A stretch of 64,000 bases of DNA from Cellulophaga lytica DSM 7489 (GCF_000190595.1 NC_015167.1:3022501-3086500); one strand, 5' to 3'; counted from the stretch's first letter, positions 9,871-19,678 are shown. Notes: generated from the sequence alone by a model not told the origin. A program made the numbers and translations.

Positions 9871-12240
9871 ATGGAGAACAACTTTAAAATGAATACGGAT
9901 AATAAAATGGACCTTAAATTAATTATTAATTCGTATCTCAAACATTGGAAATGGTTTGCTGTAGCAATTATAATAGCTACAGTATTAGCTTTTTTTAAGA
10001 TTAGATACTCCATCCCTGAGTATAATGCCACAGCTAAAATTAAAATTGTAGAAGATAACACGAAATCTTCTGAGTTAAGTGCTTTTCAGGATTTAGATAT
10101 TTTATCTGGCGGAAAGAATAACGTTGAAGATGAAATTGAGTCTATTGTATCCAGATCAAATTTTATGCAGGTTGTAAAAAGACTTGGTTTAAATATAAAA
10201 ATAGAAACCATTGGAAATGTTATTGATACAGAAGTTTATCAATCGCCTTACCCTTTTTCATTAGAGTTTAAAAGTTTAGATTCGGTTCTTTATAAACAAA
10301 AGGGTAGTTTTTTAATAAAAATAGTATCTGATACTAAAATTGGATTTACAGAATCTGAAGATGAACCATCAAAGACAATAGAACTTGATACTACCATTCA
10401 TACAGAAATTGGAGATATAGTTATTTCACCTAAAAAAGATATTATTAACAATTATATAGGTACAAAGTATAGAGTTACTGTACTACCTATTGAGGATGTG
10501 GCTGGTATTTATAAAAAGAAAGTAAATATTAATCAAATAGGTAAAAAATCTAGCATACTTAACTTAAGTATTAATAGTACTAATCCTGAGAAGGGAAGAG
10601 ATATATTAAATACGTTGATTATGACGTATAATGATAATGCAATTGCAAATCAAAAATATTTAGCAGATAAAACTTCCGAATTTATAAATAATAGAATCTC
10701 TAAAATATATTCTAGTTTAACAGAGATAGATTCTACTGCAGAAAACTTTATGGAAGGAAGAGGAATTACAGATATTGCTTCTCAGTCTAATCTAAATATG
10801 AATATCAGTGCACAAAGCGAACAAGAATTACAAGCAACCACTGTTCAGTTAAATATTGCTGAATCTATGGTGAATTCTATATCTAATGAATCTGGATATG
10901 GTTTAATTGTTTCAAATTTAGATAATAATGCTGTACAAGGTACTGTTGGTAGTTATAATCAATTGGCTATGCAACGTAAAAGGTTGTTGGAGAGTACAGG
11001 AGAATCTCACCCAGATGTTATTCAGCTTACACAACAAATGAATAGTATGAAAAGCAACATTGTATCTAATTTAAAAAGTGTTGTAAGTAATTATAGTGTT
11101 AGAGCAAATAACTTGAGTAAGCAATTGGCAAAATCTAATTCAAGATTGTATTCTACAGCAGGAAATTCTAGAGCATTAAATGAAATTTCTAGAGATCAAG
11201 ATAATATGGCTGCTTTGTATCAGTACTTGATTAGAAAAAGAGAAGAAGCGCAAATTAAAGCGGCATCTACAAGCCCTAAATGTGAGATTATTGATGCGGC
11301 TTATAATCCTACAAAATTTCCTGTTTCGCCTAAAAAACCTGTAATTTTATTAGCTTTTTTAATAATAGGGATGCTAGTGCCATTTTCAGTTATTTATGCT
11401 AAAGATTTATTAGATAACAAAATTCATAATAAATTAGATTTAGAAAAGTTAGTAGGTTCTACCCCTGTTTTGGCAGAAATACCAAGTATGGGTAAAAATG
11501 CATCATTAGTAAAGAAAAATGATAGATCAGTTTTAGCAGAATCTTTTAGAATTCTAAGAACCAATATAGACTATCTTATTCAGTCAAAAACTAATGGGAA
11601 GAAAAATAATGTAATTTATGTTACATCTAGTGTATCTGGAGAAGGTAAAACTTTTTTAGCATCTAACTTAGCACTAATATTTGCTAATACGGGTAAAAAA
11701 GTATTGTTGGTAGGTGCAGATATTAGAAACCCCAAATTATATACATTTTTTGATGCTTCAGAAGAAAAAGGAAATAAACGTACTAAAAATACAGGTTTAA
11801 CAGAGTACCTTACTTCTGATATTAAAATAAAGGATATTGTAAAGTCAACAGTTTATGGTGAAACTGAATTAGATATTATTTACTCTGGTAAAATTCCACC
11901 TAACCCAGCAGAATTATTGATGAGCAGTAAAATGGAATCATTATTAAAAGAAGTATCTGAAACTTATGATTACGTAATTGTAGATACTGCTCCTATGGTT
12001 GTAGTTACAGATACATTATTGATAAGTAAGTATGCAGATCAGTTGCTATATGTTACCAGAGCTGGTTCTACAGAAAATAAGGTTATTCAGCACCCTATAC
12101 ACTTAAAAGAAGAAGGTAAAATTAGTAATCTAAGCTTTATAGTTAATGATGTGCCAGAAGCAGATTTAGGCTATGGAGGTAAGTATGGCTATGGTTATGG
12201 AGTAAATAAAAAACGTTGGTGGCATTTATTTAAAAAATAA
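9871..12240 (+). CDS. Wzc-like polysaccharide co-polymerase and tyrosine autokinase (BY-kinase)
   Basis: A 789-residue inner-membrane protein that controls chain length and export. The N-terminal Wzz domain is bounded by membrane helices at about residues 28-46 and 488-508, with a long periplasmic coiled region between them. The cytoplasmic BY-kinase domain has Walker A SGEGKT (589-594), Walker A' with Asp617 in VGADIRNP, and Walker B in VIVDTAP. The tail is a tyrosine cluster (Tyr768, 772, 774, 776) in the pattern YGGKYGYGYG, the usual autophosphorylation site. The kinase is fused to the Wzz part, as in Gram-negative bacteria, not split as in Firmicutes. The convergent neighbour is a matching tyrosine phosphatase. 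Confidence 0.94.
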   Translation: MENNFKMNTDNKMDLKLIINSYLKHWKWFAVAIIIATVLAFFKIRYSIPEYNATAKIKIVEDNTKSSELSAFQDLDILSGGKNNVEDEIESIVSRSNFMQVVKRLGLNIKIETIGNVIDTEVYQSPYPFSLEFKSLDSVLYKQKGSFLIKIVSDTKIGFTESEDEPSKTIELDTTIHTEIGDIVISPKKDIINNYIGTKYRVTVLPIEDVAGIYKKKVNINQIGKKSSILNLSINSTNPEKGRDILNTLIMTYNDNAIANQKYLADKTSEFINNRISKIYSSLTEIDSTAENFMEGRGITDIASQSNLNMNISAQSEQELQATTVQLNIAESMVNSISNESGYGLIVSNLDNNAVQGTVGSYNQLAMQRKRLLESTGESHPDVIQLTQQMNSMKSNIVSNLKSVVSNYSVRANNLSKQLAKSNSRLYSTAGNSRALNEISRDQDNMAALYQYLIRKREEAQIKAASTSPKCEIIDAAYNPTKFPVSPKKPVILLAFLIIGMLVPFSVIYAKDLLDNKIHNKLDLEKLVGSTPVLAEIPSMGKNASLVKKNDRSVLAESFRILRTNIDYLIQSKTNGKKNNVIYVTSSVSGEGKTFLASNLALIFANTGKKVLLVGADIRNPKLYTFFDASEEKGNKRTKNTGLTEYLTSDIKIKDIVKSTVYGETELDIIYSGKIPPNPAELLMSSKMESLLKEVSETYDYVIVDTAPMVVVTDTLLISKYADQLLYVTRAGSTENKVIQHPIHLKEEGKISNLSFIVNDVPEADLGYGGKYGYGYGVNKKRWWHLFKK

Positions 12241-12261
12241 TGTTACCAAGAATATTAAATT

Positions 12262-12292
12262 AAAAAGTCCTAGTGAAAAACTGGGACTTTTT
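12262..12292. terminator. Bidirectional terminator between the tyrosine kinase and phosphatase genes
   Basis: A 13-bp stem (12262-12274 with 12280-12292, one G-T pair), loop GAAAA, flanked by A and T runs. It can stop the forward wzc operon and the leftward phosphatase transcript. Confidence 0.88.
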
Positions 12293-12293
12293 T

Positions 12294-13034
12294 TTAACCA
12301 AAATTGTAATTGGTATTTTCTATAATAGGTTTTAGTAACTCTATTGTTTTATGCGGGAGCTTGATTTCTTTTAAGACTTTTAATTGTCTTATGTTATGTA
12401 CATCAGACCCTATAAAGTTATACATTTTATTGTCTAGTAGTTTTAAAGCTGCTTTGTGCACATCTGGACCGTAATAATTACATAAAGACAATAGGTTTAA
12501 TTGAAAAAAAGTACCAAGCTCTTTATAATAGTTATAATCTTTAAATTTATTATGTGCAAACGCATAGCGTTCTGGGTGAGCTAAAATAGGGGATAAAGGT
12601 AGTTTATTTAACTTCTGAACAGCTTGTTTTAAATTAATTGACTCTTGTAGAAAAGACATTTCAATTAAAATATAGTCATTATTTAAAGACATATACTCTT
12701 TAGAGTCTATAAGCTCTTCAAAATAGGGGTCTACCATATGCTCCGCAGCAATATCTATTGTAAAGTCGTTTATGTTTTTAGTTTTTAGTTCTTTTTGTAA
12801 TGTAGCTAAAGAGGTTGTTATACTTTTTGAAGTATTTGGGTAGTAACCACTCATAATATGCGGTGTACATATAAATTTAGTTACACCAAAATCTTTAAAA
12901 CCACTTAAAATTTCTAATGATTCTTCTGGTGTTTTTGCACCATCATCTATGCCAGGTAATATATGATTGTGTATATCTGTATACCCTTCTAGATAATCAA
13001 CTAAAAAATATTTTTTACTAAAAAAATGAAACAT
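12294..13034 (-). CDS. PHP-type protein tyrosine phosphatase, CpsB/YwqE family
   Basis: A 246-residue metal-dependent phosphatase of the polymerase-histidinol-phosphatase fold, expected to dephosphorylate the tyrosine tail of the Wzc-like kinase. The metal ligands are visible as DIHNHILPGIDDG (His22, His24), the CTPHIMSG segment, AHPERY, and the closing SDVHN. Its place directly beside the autokinase, pointing toward it, supports the pairing. E. coli uses the unrelated low-molecular-weight Wzb; the PHP type is common in Firmicutes and Bacteroidota. Confidence 0.9.
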   Translation of the reverse strand: MFHFFSKKYFLVDYLEGYTDIHNHILPGIDDGAKTPEESLEILSGFKDFGVTKFICTPHIMSGYYPNTSKSITTSLATLQKELKTKNINDFTIDIAAEHMVDPYFEELIDSKEYMSLNNDYILIEMSFLQESINLKQAVQKLNKLPLSPILAHPERYAFAHNKFKDYNYYKELGTFFQLNLLSLCNYYGPDVHKAALKLLDNKMYNFIGSDVHNIRQLKVLKEIKLPHKTIELLKPIIENTNYNFG

Positions 13035-13065
13035 AGTAATTTTACTTTTTTTTGTATTGCTAAAA

Positions 13066-13644
13066 TTATATTTTTTTAACGTACTTGGTAATAATTACAA
13101 TTTGTTGTCCGTCTACTTTGCCCTCTATATATTCTGCATTTTCATGATCTAAAGATACTCTACGTACAGCAGTTCCTCTTTTTGCCACCATACTAGAGCC
13201 TTTTACGGGTAAATCTTTAATTAATACAACACTATCGCCGGCGTTAATTATAACACCATTACTATCTCTGTGTACAATTTTATCTTCAGGATCTTCTCCT
13301 TCTCCAGTAGCTTTAGCCCATTCTAAATTATCTTCGTCTAAATACATCATATCTAGCAGGTCTTGTGGCCATCCTTCACTACGTAACCTACTTAGCATAC
13401 GCCAAGCAATAATTTGTACAGGTATATGCTCACTCCACATACTATCATTTAAACATCTCCAGTGATTTGGTTCTGTTTGTTCTGGGTCTTCTATTTGAGT
13501 AATACAGGTACTGCAGGCTAGTATATTGTCTTGTAAATCACTATTTTTTGCAGGTAAAACTTGGTAAGGACTTAAGTTTTCTTCATTGGAGCAAAGTTCA
13601 CATTTGTTTTGGCTTCTTTTTTTTAATTCTCTTTCGATGCTCAT
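13066..13644 (-). CDS. yjdM: YjdM/PhnA family zinc-ribbon protein
   Basis: A 192-residue protein of the family once named PhnA ('alkylphosphonate utilization') although it has no proven role there. The N-terminal zinc ribbon uses Cys15, Cys18, Cys44 and Cys47. The C-terminal PhnA domain (about residues 125-190) has the DSNGVIINAGDSVVLIKDLPVKGSS signature region and an SH3-like fold. A central segment with several Trp residues is seen in the longer Bacteroidota versions. A TATTTTTG -7-like box sits on the minus strand at 13677-13670, giving a short leader. It stands alone, 31 bases upstream of the phosphatase gene. Confidence 0.85.
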   Translation of the reverse strand: MSIERELKKRSQNKCELCSNEENLSPYQVLPAKNSDLQDNILACSTCITQIEDPEQTEPNHWRCLNDSMWSEHIPVQIIAWRMLSRLRSEGWPQDLLDMMYLDEDNLEWAKATGEGEDPEDKIVHRDSNGVIINAGDSVVLIKDLPVKGSSMVAKRGTAVRRVSLDHENAEYIEGKVDGQQIVIITKYVKKI

Positions 13645-13756
13645 AAGGTATTTTATTATTAATTAGCGCCAAAAATACGTATAATGTTTGTTCTAAGCTT
13701 ACTAAGTTTATAAGTTTAATTTAGACTTATTTTTATTTTATATCTACTGCCTATTT

Positions 13757-13790
13757 TTGCCTTTAGATCTTGTTTTTATTCTTAAATTTG
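13757..13790 (+). promoter_or_regulatory. Putative pcm promoter
   Basis: TAAATTTG at 13783-13790 fits the TAnnTTTG -7 box; a TTG at 13757-13759 is 23 bases upstream. Predicted start is about 20 bases before the TTG start codon. Confidence 0.45.
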
Positions 13791-13817
13791 TAACCTAAAC
13801 CAAACCCATTTTTACTC

Positions 13818-14459
13818 TTGAAAGACACCTTAAAACATCGTGGTAAACGTAATCTTTTGGCTAACATTTTAATAGAAAAAGGTATTGAAGATACCAAAGT
13901 TATTGAAGCTATTAAAAAGGTTCCAAGACACTTGTTTTTGGATAGTAGTTTTGAAGATCATGCATACCAAGATAAAGCTTTTCCTATTGGTGCAGAGCAA
14001 ACCATTTCTCAGCCTTATACTGTTGCTTTTCAGTCTCAATTGTTAGAAGTTAAGCAAAATGATGTAATACTAGAAATAGGTACAGGGAGCGGATACCAAA
14101 CTGCAGTATTATTGCAATTAGGAGCTAGAGTTTATACTATTGAAAGACAATCTCAGTTGTTTAAAAAGAATAAATTATTTTTTCCTAAAATGGGGATTAG
14201 ACCCAAAAAAGCAATTTTAGGAGATGGCTACAAAGGATATCCAGAGGAAGCTCCTTTTGATGGTATAATAGTTACAGCTGGCGCGCCTATAGTGCCAAAA
14301 CCGTTACTTGCACAACTTAAAATAGGAGGTAGGTTAGTTATACCAGTTGGTGTAGAAGATCAAATAATGACGTTGTTTGTACGTAAATCTGAGCTAGAGT
14401 TTGAGAAACAAGAATTTGGATCTTTTAAATTTGTACCGCTTTTAGAAAATAAAAACTAG
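13818..14459 (+). CDS. pcm: Protein-L-isoaspartate O-methyltransferase
   Basis: A 213-residue S-adenosylmethionine-dependent repair enzyme that methylates damaged isoaspartyl residues. Motifs are QTISQPYTVA for substrate binding, EIGTGSGYQTAVL for SAM motif I and ITIV-type strands later, with VPKPLLAQLKIGGRLVIPVG near the C-terminus. The start is a TTG codon: no ATG or GTG precedes the conserved region in frame, and the next methionine is far inside the fold. Length is normal for the family. Its stop overlaps the stop of the convergent smpB by 4 bases, and no terminator separates them. Confidence 0.93.
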   Translation: MKDTLKHRGKRNLLANILIEKGIEDTKVIEAIKKVPRHLFLDSSFEDHAYQDKAFPIGAEQTISQPYTVAFQSQLLEVKQNDVILEIGTGSGYQTAVLLQLGARVYTIERQSQLFKKNKLFFPKMGIRPKKAILGDGYKGYPEEAPFDGIIVTAGAPIVPKPLLAQLKIGGRLVIPVGVEDQIMTLFVRKSELEFEKQEFGSFKFVPLLENKN

Positions 14460-14920
14460 TTATTAAAACTCTTTTTTATTCTATCTAAATTTCTCTTGTT
14501 GTCTCTATCTTTAATAGAGTCTCTTTTATCATGTAGTTTTTTACCTTTAGCTAAAGCAATGTTTATTTTTGCTAAACCTTTATCATTTAAAAACATATTT
14601 AACGGTACAATTGTTAAACCAGTATTTTTAACTTCTTTCTCTAGTTTTTTAAGCTCTCCTCTGTTAAGTAGTAATTTACGAGATGCTTTTGGTTGGTGGT
14701 TGTAATGAGATCCGTGAGAGTATTCATCTACTTGCATATTAATTATAAAAAGTTCGTTTCTGTCATTAAATTCACAAAAACTTTCTGTTATAGAGGCTTT
14801 ACCTTCTCTTATAGATTTTATTTCTGTACCAGACAAAACTAAGCCAGCTGTATAAGTATCAATTAGTTCATACTCAAACCTAGCTCTTTTATTTTTAATA
14901 TTGATTTTTTTCTGCATCAT
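14456..14920 (-). CDS. smpB: SsrA-binding protein SmpB
   Basis: The tmRNA partner for rescue of stalled ribosomes. The family signatures are NKRARFEYELIDTYTAGLVL, LSGTEIKSIREGKASI, YSHGSHYNHQPKASRKLLL and the basic C-terminal tail (KGKKLHDKRDSIKDRDNKR) that enters the ribosomal A site. I place the start at the ATG at 14920 (153-154 residues, with a second ATG next to it). A longer TTG start at 14929 would put coding sequence on top of a perfect -7 box. The tmRNA gene itself is not in this window. Confidence 0.95.
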   Translation of the reverse strand: MMQKKINIKNKRARFEYELIDTYTAGLVLSGTEIKSIREGKASITESFCEFNDRNELFIINMQVDEYSHGSHYNHQPKASRKLLLNRGELKKLEKEVKNTGLTIVPLNMFLNDKGLAKINIALAKGKKLHDKRDSIKDRDNKRNLDRIKKSFNN

Positions 14921-14926
14921 AGAGTG

Positions 14927-14934
14927 CAAAAATA
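14927..14934 (-). promoter_or_regulatory. smpB -7 box implying a leaderless or near-leaderless transcript
   Basis: On the minus strand 14934-14927 reads TATTTTTG, a perfect TAnnTTTG. Transcription should begin about 6 bases on, at or next to the ATG at 14920. The only nearby TTG (14950-14948) has a 13-base spacer, so the -33 element is uncertain. Confidence 0.45.
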
Positions 14935-15002
14935 GAATATTTTAAACCAACTTTGTAAAGATTTTAAAAGCATTACAACTAATGCACAAAAGATTTTATT
15001 TT

Positions 15003-15740
15003 ATGATTAAAAAAAGTATGTTTTTCTTATTACTGATTGCTTTTGCAGCGTGTAAGAATGAAAAAAAAGTAGCAATTAGCGCACAAAGTATTGTAGATAA
15101 CGCCATAGCCGTTTCTGGAGATAGCTTGTATAAAACTAAAAAGATGTCTTTTGATTTTAGAAATAAAAAGTATGTTTTATTGCAAGAAAATGGCAAGCGT
15201 ATAATGAAACGTATTTTTAAACAAGATTCTACAATTGTTACAGATGTAAAGGCTGCTAAGTTTACACGTTTAGTAAACGATAGTGTTGTTGCAGTTGCAG
15301 ATTCTACTGCTCGTAAATATGATAATGCTATTAATTCAGTTTTTTACTTTGCTCTTTTACCTTATGGTTTAAATGATGCCGCTGTTAAAAAAGAATATTT
15401 AGGAGAAGTTACAATTAAAAGTAAGCAGTACTATAAAGTTAAAGTTACTTTTAGTGAGGCAAATGGTGGTGATGATTTTGAGGATACTTATTTGTATTGG
15501 TTTAATAAGGAAACAGCAAAACCAGATTATTTAGCGTATAAGTTTTTTGTAAATGATGGTGGTATGCGTTTTAGAGTAGCTTATAATGAGCGTTATGTAA
15601 ACGGAATTAGGTTTGTAGATTATGAAAACTACAAACCTAAATCTGAATCTATGAATATTTTACAGATAGATAAAATGTTCCAGAATAATGAGTTGGAATT
15701 GTTATCTAAAATAGAGTTAGATAATATTATTGTCTACTAA
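15003..15740 (+). CDS. DUF6503-like lipoprotein of unknown function
   Basis: A 245-residue predicted lipoprotein; the signal peptide ends in FAAC (Cys17 counting from the start I chose). An earlier ATG at 14982 is in frame, but the later one gives a normal lipoprotein signal. The mature part is a beta-rich domain resembling a small lipid-carrier or LolA-like barrel, with repeated 'Y-Y-K-V' and 'D-T-Y-L-Y-W-F' strands. It resembles the DUF6503 family of Bacteroidota. No catalytic motif is visible. The 3' end overlaps the convergent phosphatase lipoprotein by 14 bases. Confidence 0.7.
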   Translation: MIKKSMFFLLLIAFAACKNEKKVAISAQSIVDNAIAVSGDSLYKTKKMSFDFRNKKYVLLQENGKRIMKRIFKQDSTIVTDVKAAKFTRLVNDSVVAVADSTARKYDNAINSVFYFALLPYGLNDAAVKKEYLGEVTIKSKQYYKVKVTFSEANGGDDFEDTYLYWFNKETAKPDYLAYKFFVNDGGMRFRVAYNERYVNGIRFVDYENYKPKSESMNILQIDKMFQNNELELLSKIELDNIIVY

Positions 15741-16272
15741 TATCTAAATTAAGTTTAATAGCAGTGGCTTGTGTGCCAATTATTGTTACTACAAATAAGC
15801 CACTGTTATCATAGTCATCAATTTGTTCAAATTTTTCTTCGCCAATTATAGCATTTACAAATTTAGGAATAGTATTACTGTGGCCTACAACTAAAACTTT
15901 TTTACCATAATTATCTGTTACAAATTGCTGTGGTTCTATAGTAGTTGGGTCATAACTGGTAACAGAAATTCCTTTTTGTACAGATGTAGGGGCAGCTGTC
16001 ATTTGTGTTCTTTGGTAATCTGTAGAGTAAATAGCTTCTAATGCAACAGGCTCAAAAACCTTTGCCCAAAATATAGATCTACCTAAGCCTTCTTGAGATA
16101 ATTCTGGATCTTGATTTTCAGAATTTGATCTATCCTTTTCTGCGTGCCTAATAAAATAAAAAGTAGAGACAGTATTGTTTATTTCTTCATCTGTGGCATT
16201 ATTTTTATCGTTTTTACACGCTAGTGTTACAGTAAAAAGTAAGACTAAAAGAATAGGTTTTAAAAATTTCAT
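15727..16272 (-). CDS. Histidine phosphatase (SixA/phosphoglycerate mutase superfamily) lipoprotein
   Basis: A 181-residue protein with a lipoprotein signal ending TLAC (Cys19). The histidine phosphatase core has the RHAEKD motif (catalytic His43 with Arg42), STDYQRTQMTA for the second arginine and VVGHSNTIPKF for the second histidine. It is short, like SixA, and should face the periplasm or cell surface, so a cytosolic substrate is unlikely. The physiological substrate cannot be told. It overlaps the preceding convergent gene by 14 bases. Confidence 0.8.
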   Translation of the reverse strand: MKFLKPILLVLLFTVTLACKNDKNNATDEEINNTVSTFYFIRHAEKDRSNSENQDPELSQEGLGRSIFWAKVFEPVALEAIYSTDYQRTQMTAAPTSVQKGISVTSYDPTTIEPQQFVTDNYGKKVLVVGHSNTIPKFVNAIIGEEKFEQIDDYDNSGLFVVTIIGTQATAIKLNLDISRQ

Positions 16273-16392
16273 CTGTGTACTAATTTATTTTGATGTTGTT
16301 GTATATAATATAACTTACTTTTTGTAAAAAAAGTATACAATAATGGTATTTGTAATGCCTTTTATTTTACTAAAAATAGTAGTTTATAAGTA

Positions 16393-16989
16393 TTATAGTT
16401 TAACCTCTTTTTCTATAAGATGATTAATGTAGTTTACAGTGTTTAAAAGATACTTTCGGTCTTGTGTTATTGTTGCCATTGCAACAGAACCTTGTAGCAT
16501 TGTATACAGTTGCTTAGCAAATTGTAATGGAGTTACAGGTAGCTTTAATTCGTTATTATTAACACCCGTTTCTAAAACAGCAGCAATTTTACCTTCTATA
16601 GTGCGTACAATTTCTTTAGCGGCACTAGAAAGTGTTTTGTTGTTGTATTCTGCGTCTACACCAACATTTATTATTGGGCAACCTCCCATATCTAATGTAA
16701 AAACAGCATATTGTCTATAAAAACTAGTAAGGTTGTATATTTTGTCTAAAGATGTTCCTTCTATATTTAGGCGTTCATCAATTTTATTTAAAAGTTTAGT
16801 AGTGTTATAGTTAAAAGCGGCTAAAGCAATTTCTTCTTTATTTTTAAAATTACCATATAAAGCGCCTTTTGTTAGGCCTGTTGCATTTGTAATATCACTC
16901 ATACTTGTACCAACATAGCCTTGTTTGCTAAATATTGGCGCAGAAGTTTTAATGATAAATTCTTTGGTTTTTTCTGCCTTGGTGGACAT
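16393..16989 (-). CDS. TetR/AcrR family transcriptional regulator
   Basis: A 198-residue repressor-type protein. The N-terminal helix-turn-helix (about residues 10-55) includes FSKQGYVGTSMSDITNATGLTKGALYGNFKNKEE, the usual TetR pattern. The C-terminal ligand domain contains DMGGCPIINVGVDAEY, a feature of the subgroup often found beside thiol/aldehyde or efflux genes. No target operon is adjacent: the next gene on this strand is 120 bases downstream and unrelated. A 12-base stretch upstream, TATATATTCGTA, also occurs upstream of leuA. Confidence 0.85.
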   Translation of the reverse strand: MSTKAEKTKEFIIKTSAPIFSKQGYVGTSMSDITNATGLTKGALYGNFKNKEEIALAAFNYNTTKLLNKIDERLNIEGTSLDKIYNLTSFYRQYAVFTLDMGGCPIINVGVDAEYNNKTLSSAAKEIVRTIEGKIAAVLETGVNNNELKLPVTPLQFAKQLYTMLQGSVAMATITQDRKYLLNTVNYINHLIEKEVKL

Positions 16990-17040
16990 ATGCTATTTGT
17001 TGTTTCTACGAATATATAAAATCTATAAAATAGAACCATA

Positions 17041-17069
17041 AAAAAAGCTTCCATAAAGGAAGCTTTTTT
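17041..17069 (-). terminator. clpB terminator
   Basis: A perfect 12-bp stem (17041-17052 with 17058-17069), loop ATAAA, followed on the minus strand by a T run. It lies 21 bases after the clpB stop and separates clpB from the tetR gene. Confidence 0.9.
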
Positions 17070-17089
17070 GCTTTTATTATTAAATTATA

Positions 17090-19678
17090 TTAATTATTGT
17101 TTCTAAATACCAATTTATCATCAAAACTATCTATTAAAACAATGCTATCTGTGGTAATATTGCCAGATAATATTTCTTTAGATAAATTATTAAGTACTTC
17201 TTTTTGTATTATACGTTTTACAGGTCTTGCACCATATTGCGGATCATAGCCTTTTAATGCTAAAAAGCCAACAGCCTCATCTGTAGCATCTATTGTAATA
17301 TTTTGCTCGGCAACAAGTTTTTTAAGCGCGTTTAATTGTAAACGTACAATTTTTTTAATGTTATCCTTAGATAACGGTGTAAACATAACAATGTCATCAA
17401 TTCTGTTTAAAAACTCTGGTCTAATACTTGCTTTTAGCAAGCCTAATACATCTGTTTTAGCTGCTTCAGTAGCTATTGTAGCATCTTTATGTGTGTTAAA
17501 ACTTTCTTGTATTATACTGCTTCCCATATTACTTGTCATAATAATAATGGTGTTTTTAAAATCTGCAACACGACCCTTGTTGTCTGTTAATCTACCTTCA
17601 TCTAAAACCTGTAGTAAAATATTAAAAGTATCTGGATGTGCCTTTTCAATTTCATCTAATAAAATAACAGAGTAAGGTCTACGTCTTACAGCTTCTGTTA
17701 ATTGTCCGCCTTCATCATAACCAACATACCCAGGAGGTGCACCAACCAATCTGCTTACAGAGTGGCGTTCTTGGTACTCACTCATATCAATTCTGGTTAA
17801 AGCATTTTCATCATCAAACAAGTAGGAAGCAAGTGTTTTAGCAAGTTCTGTTTTACCTACACCTGTTGTTCCTAAAAATAAGAATGAGCCTATTGGACGC
17901 TTAGCATCTTGTAAACCAGATCTACTTCTTCTAATAGCATTAGCTACAGCCTCTATAGCTTCTTCTTGCCCTACTACACGCTTGTGTAATACAGACTCTA
18001 AGTCTAATAGTTTTTCTCTTTCACTTTGTAGCATTTTTGTTACCGGTATACCGGTCCATTTAGCAACAACATCTGCAATGTCTTCATAGGTAACTTCTTC
18101 TTGTATTAAAGTACCATTACTTTGTTGCTCTGCAAGTGTGTTTTGTAGTTTTTCTAATGCTTCTTGGGCTTCTTTAATTTTACCGTATCTAATTTCAGCA
18201 ACTTTACCATAATCACCGTTACGTTCTGCGCGTTCTGCCTCTAACTTATAATTTTCTATATCTTGTTTTACTTGTTGTATATTATCTACAACTGTTTTTT
18301 CACTATCCCATTTTGCAAAAATTTCATTACGTTCTTCTTTAATATTAGCAAGATCTACGTTTAAAATTTTTAGCTTATCCTTATCATTTTCTCTTTTAAT
18401 AGCTTCAATTTCAATTTCTAATTGCATTATTTTACGGTCAAGAACGTCTAATTCTTCTGGCTTAGAATTAATTTCCATACGTAATTTTGCAGCAGCTTCA
18501 TCCATTAAGTCAATAGCCTTATCCGGTAAAAATCTGTTTGTTATATAGCGTTGCGATAATTCTACGGCACCAATAACAGCTTCATCCTTAATGCGTACTT
18601 TGTGGTGTGCTTCGTATTTTTCTTTTATTCCTCTTAATATAGAAATAGAACTTTCTGTACTTGGTTCATCTACTATTACTTTTTGAAATCTACGCTCTAA
18701 GGCCTTGTCTTTCTCAAAATACTTTTGGTATTCGTCTAAAGTTGTAGCACCTATAGCACGTAATTCTCCACGTGCTAATGCAGGTTTAAGTATGTTTGCT
18801 GCATCCATAGCACCATCTCCGCCACCAGCACCAACTAGTGTATGTATTTCGTCAATAAATAATACAATTTCGCCATCTGCAGAGGTTACTTCTTTAATAA
18901 CCGACTTTAAACGTTCTTCAAATTCACCTTTATATTTTGCACCAGCAATTAAGGCACCCATATCTAATGAGTATATAATTTTACCTTTTAAGTTTTCAGG
19001 AATATCTCCTTGAATAATACGGTGTGCAATACCTTCTGCAATTGCTGTTTTACCTACACCAGGCTCACCAACTAACATTGGATTGTTTTTTGTTCTACGA
19101 GATAAAATTTGCAAAACTCTTCGTATTTCTTCATCTCTCCCAATTACAGGGTCTAGTTTGCCTTCATCTGCTAATCTGTTTAAATTTTTAGCATATTTTT
19201 CAAGTGAATTGTAATTTTCTTCTGCACTTTGTGATGTAACATTGTTACCGTTTCTTAACTCTGCTATAGCTGCGTTTAAATCTTTTTCTGTTACCCCTTG
19301 ATCTTTTAAGATCTGAGAAATTTTACTTTTAGATTTAAAAATAGCCAATAACAAATGTTCTGTAGACACGTATTCATCATTCATTTTTTTAGCTACTATT
19401 ATAGCTTCGTTAACTGTTTTACCTGCTTCACGAGACATCATTATATCTGCGCCTGTTACTTTTGGTAAACTTTGCAATTCTTTGTCTACAATTTGTGTTA
19501 ATAACGCAACATTTACATTTAGCTTTTTTAATATAAAAGGCATTACATTTTCATCTACTTTAATTAATGCTTTAAATAAATGTTCGTTTTCTATTTGTTG
19601 ATTGCCAAGCTCCTGAGCTAGCAGTTGGGCTTGCTGCAAGGACTCTTGAGATTTTATTGTGAAATTATTAATGTTCAT
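17090..19678 (-). CDS. clpB: ATP-dependent disaggregase ClpB
   Basis: A full-length 862-residue Hsp100 chaperone that pulls apart protein aggregates with DnaK. The N-domain covers about 1-145. The first AAA+ domain has [13 protein letters not shown] and the Walker [16 protein letters not shown]. The long coiled-coil middle domain (about 400-520), which marks ClpB rather than ClpA/C, is rich in E, K and R. The second AAA+ domain has [14 protein letters not shown] and [12 protein letters not shown], then [12 protein letters not shown]. The upstream region shares a 13-base motif with the dnaK upstream region (see findings). Confidence 0.97.
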   Translation of the reverse strand: MNINNFTIKSQESLQQAQLLAQELGNQQIENEHLFKALIKVDENVMPFILKKLNVNVALLTQIVDKELQSLPKVTGADIMMSREAGKTVNEAIIVAKKMNDEYVSTEHLLLAIFKSKSKISQILKDQGVTEKDLNAAIAELRNGNNVTSQSAEENYNSLEKYAKNLNRLADEGKLDPVIGRDEEIRRVLQILSRRTKNNPMLVGEPGVGKTAIAEGIAHRIIQGDIPENLKGKIIYSLDMGALIAGAKYKGEFEERLKSVIKEVTSADGEIVLFIDEIHTLVGAGGGDGAMDAANILKPALARGELRAIGATTLDEYQKYFEKDKALERRFQKVIVDEPSTESSISILRGIKEKYEAHHKVRIKDEAVIGAVELSQRYITNRFLPDKAIDLMDEAAAKLRMEINSKPEELDVLDRKIMQLEIEIEAIKRENDKDKLKILNVDLANIKEERNEIFAKWDSEKTVVDNIQQVKQDIENYKLEAERAERNGDYGKVAEIRYGKIKEAQEALEKLQNTLAEQQSNGTLIQEEVTYEDIADVVAKWTGIPVTKMLQSEREKLLDLESVLHKRVVGQEEAIEAVANAIRRSRSGLQDAKRPIGSFLFLGTTGVGKTELAKTLASYLFDDENALTRIDMSEYQERHSVSRLVGAPPGYVGYDEGGQLTEAVRRRPYSVILLDEIEKAHPDTFNILLQVLDEGRLTDNKGRVADFKNTIIIMTSNMGSSIIQESFNTHKDATIATEAAKTDVLGLLKASIRPEFLNRIDDIVMFTPLSKDNIKKIVRLQLNALKKLVAEQNITIDATDEAVGFLALKGYDPQYGARPVKRIIQKEVLNNLSKEILSGNITTDSIVLIDSFDDKLVFRNNN

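Noticed and set aside
14927-14929. A TTG start for smpB three codons upstream
   Set aside because: It overlaps a perfect -7 box, and family proteins begin at the ATG at 14920 or 14917.
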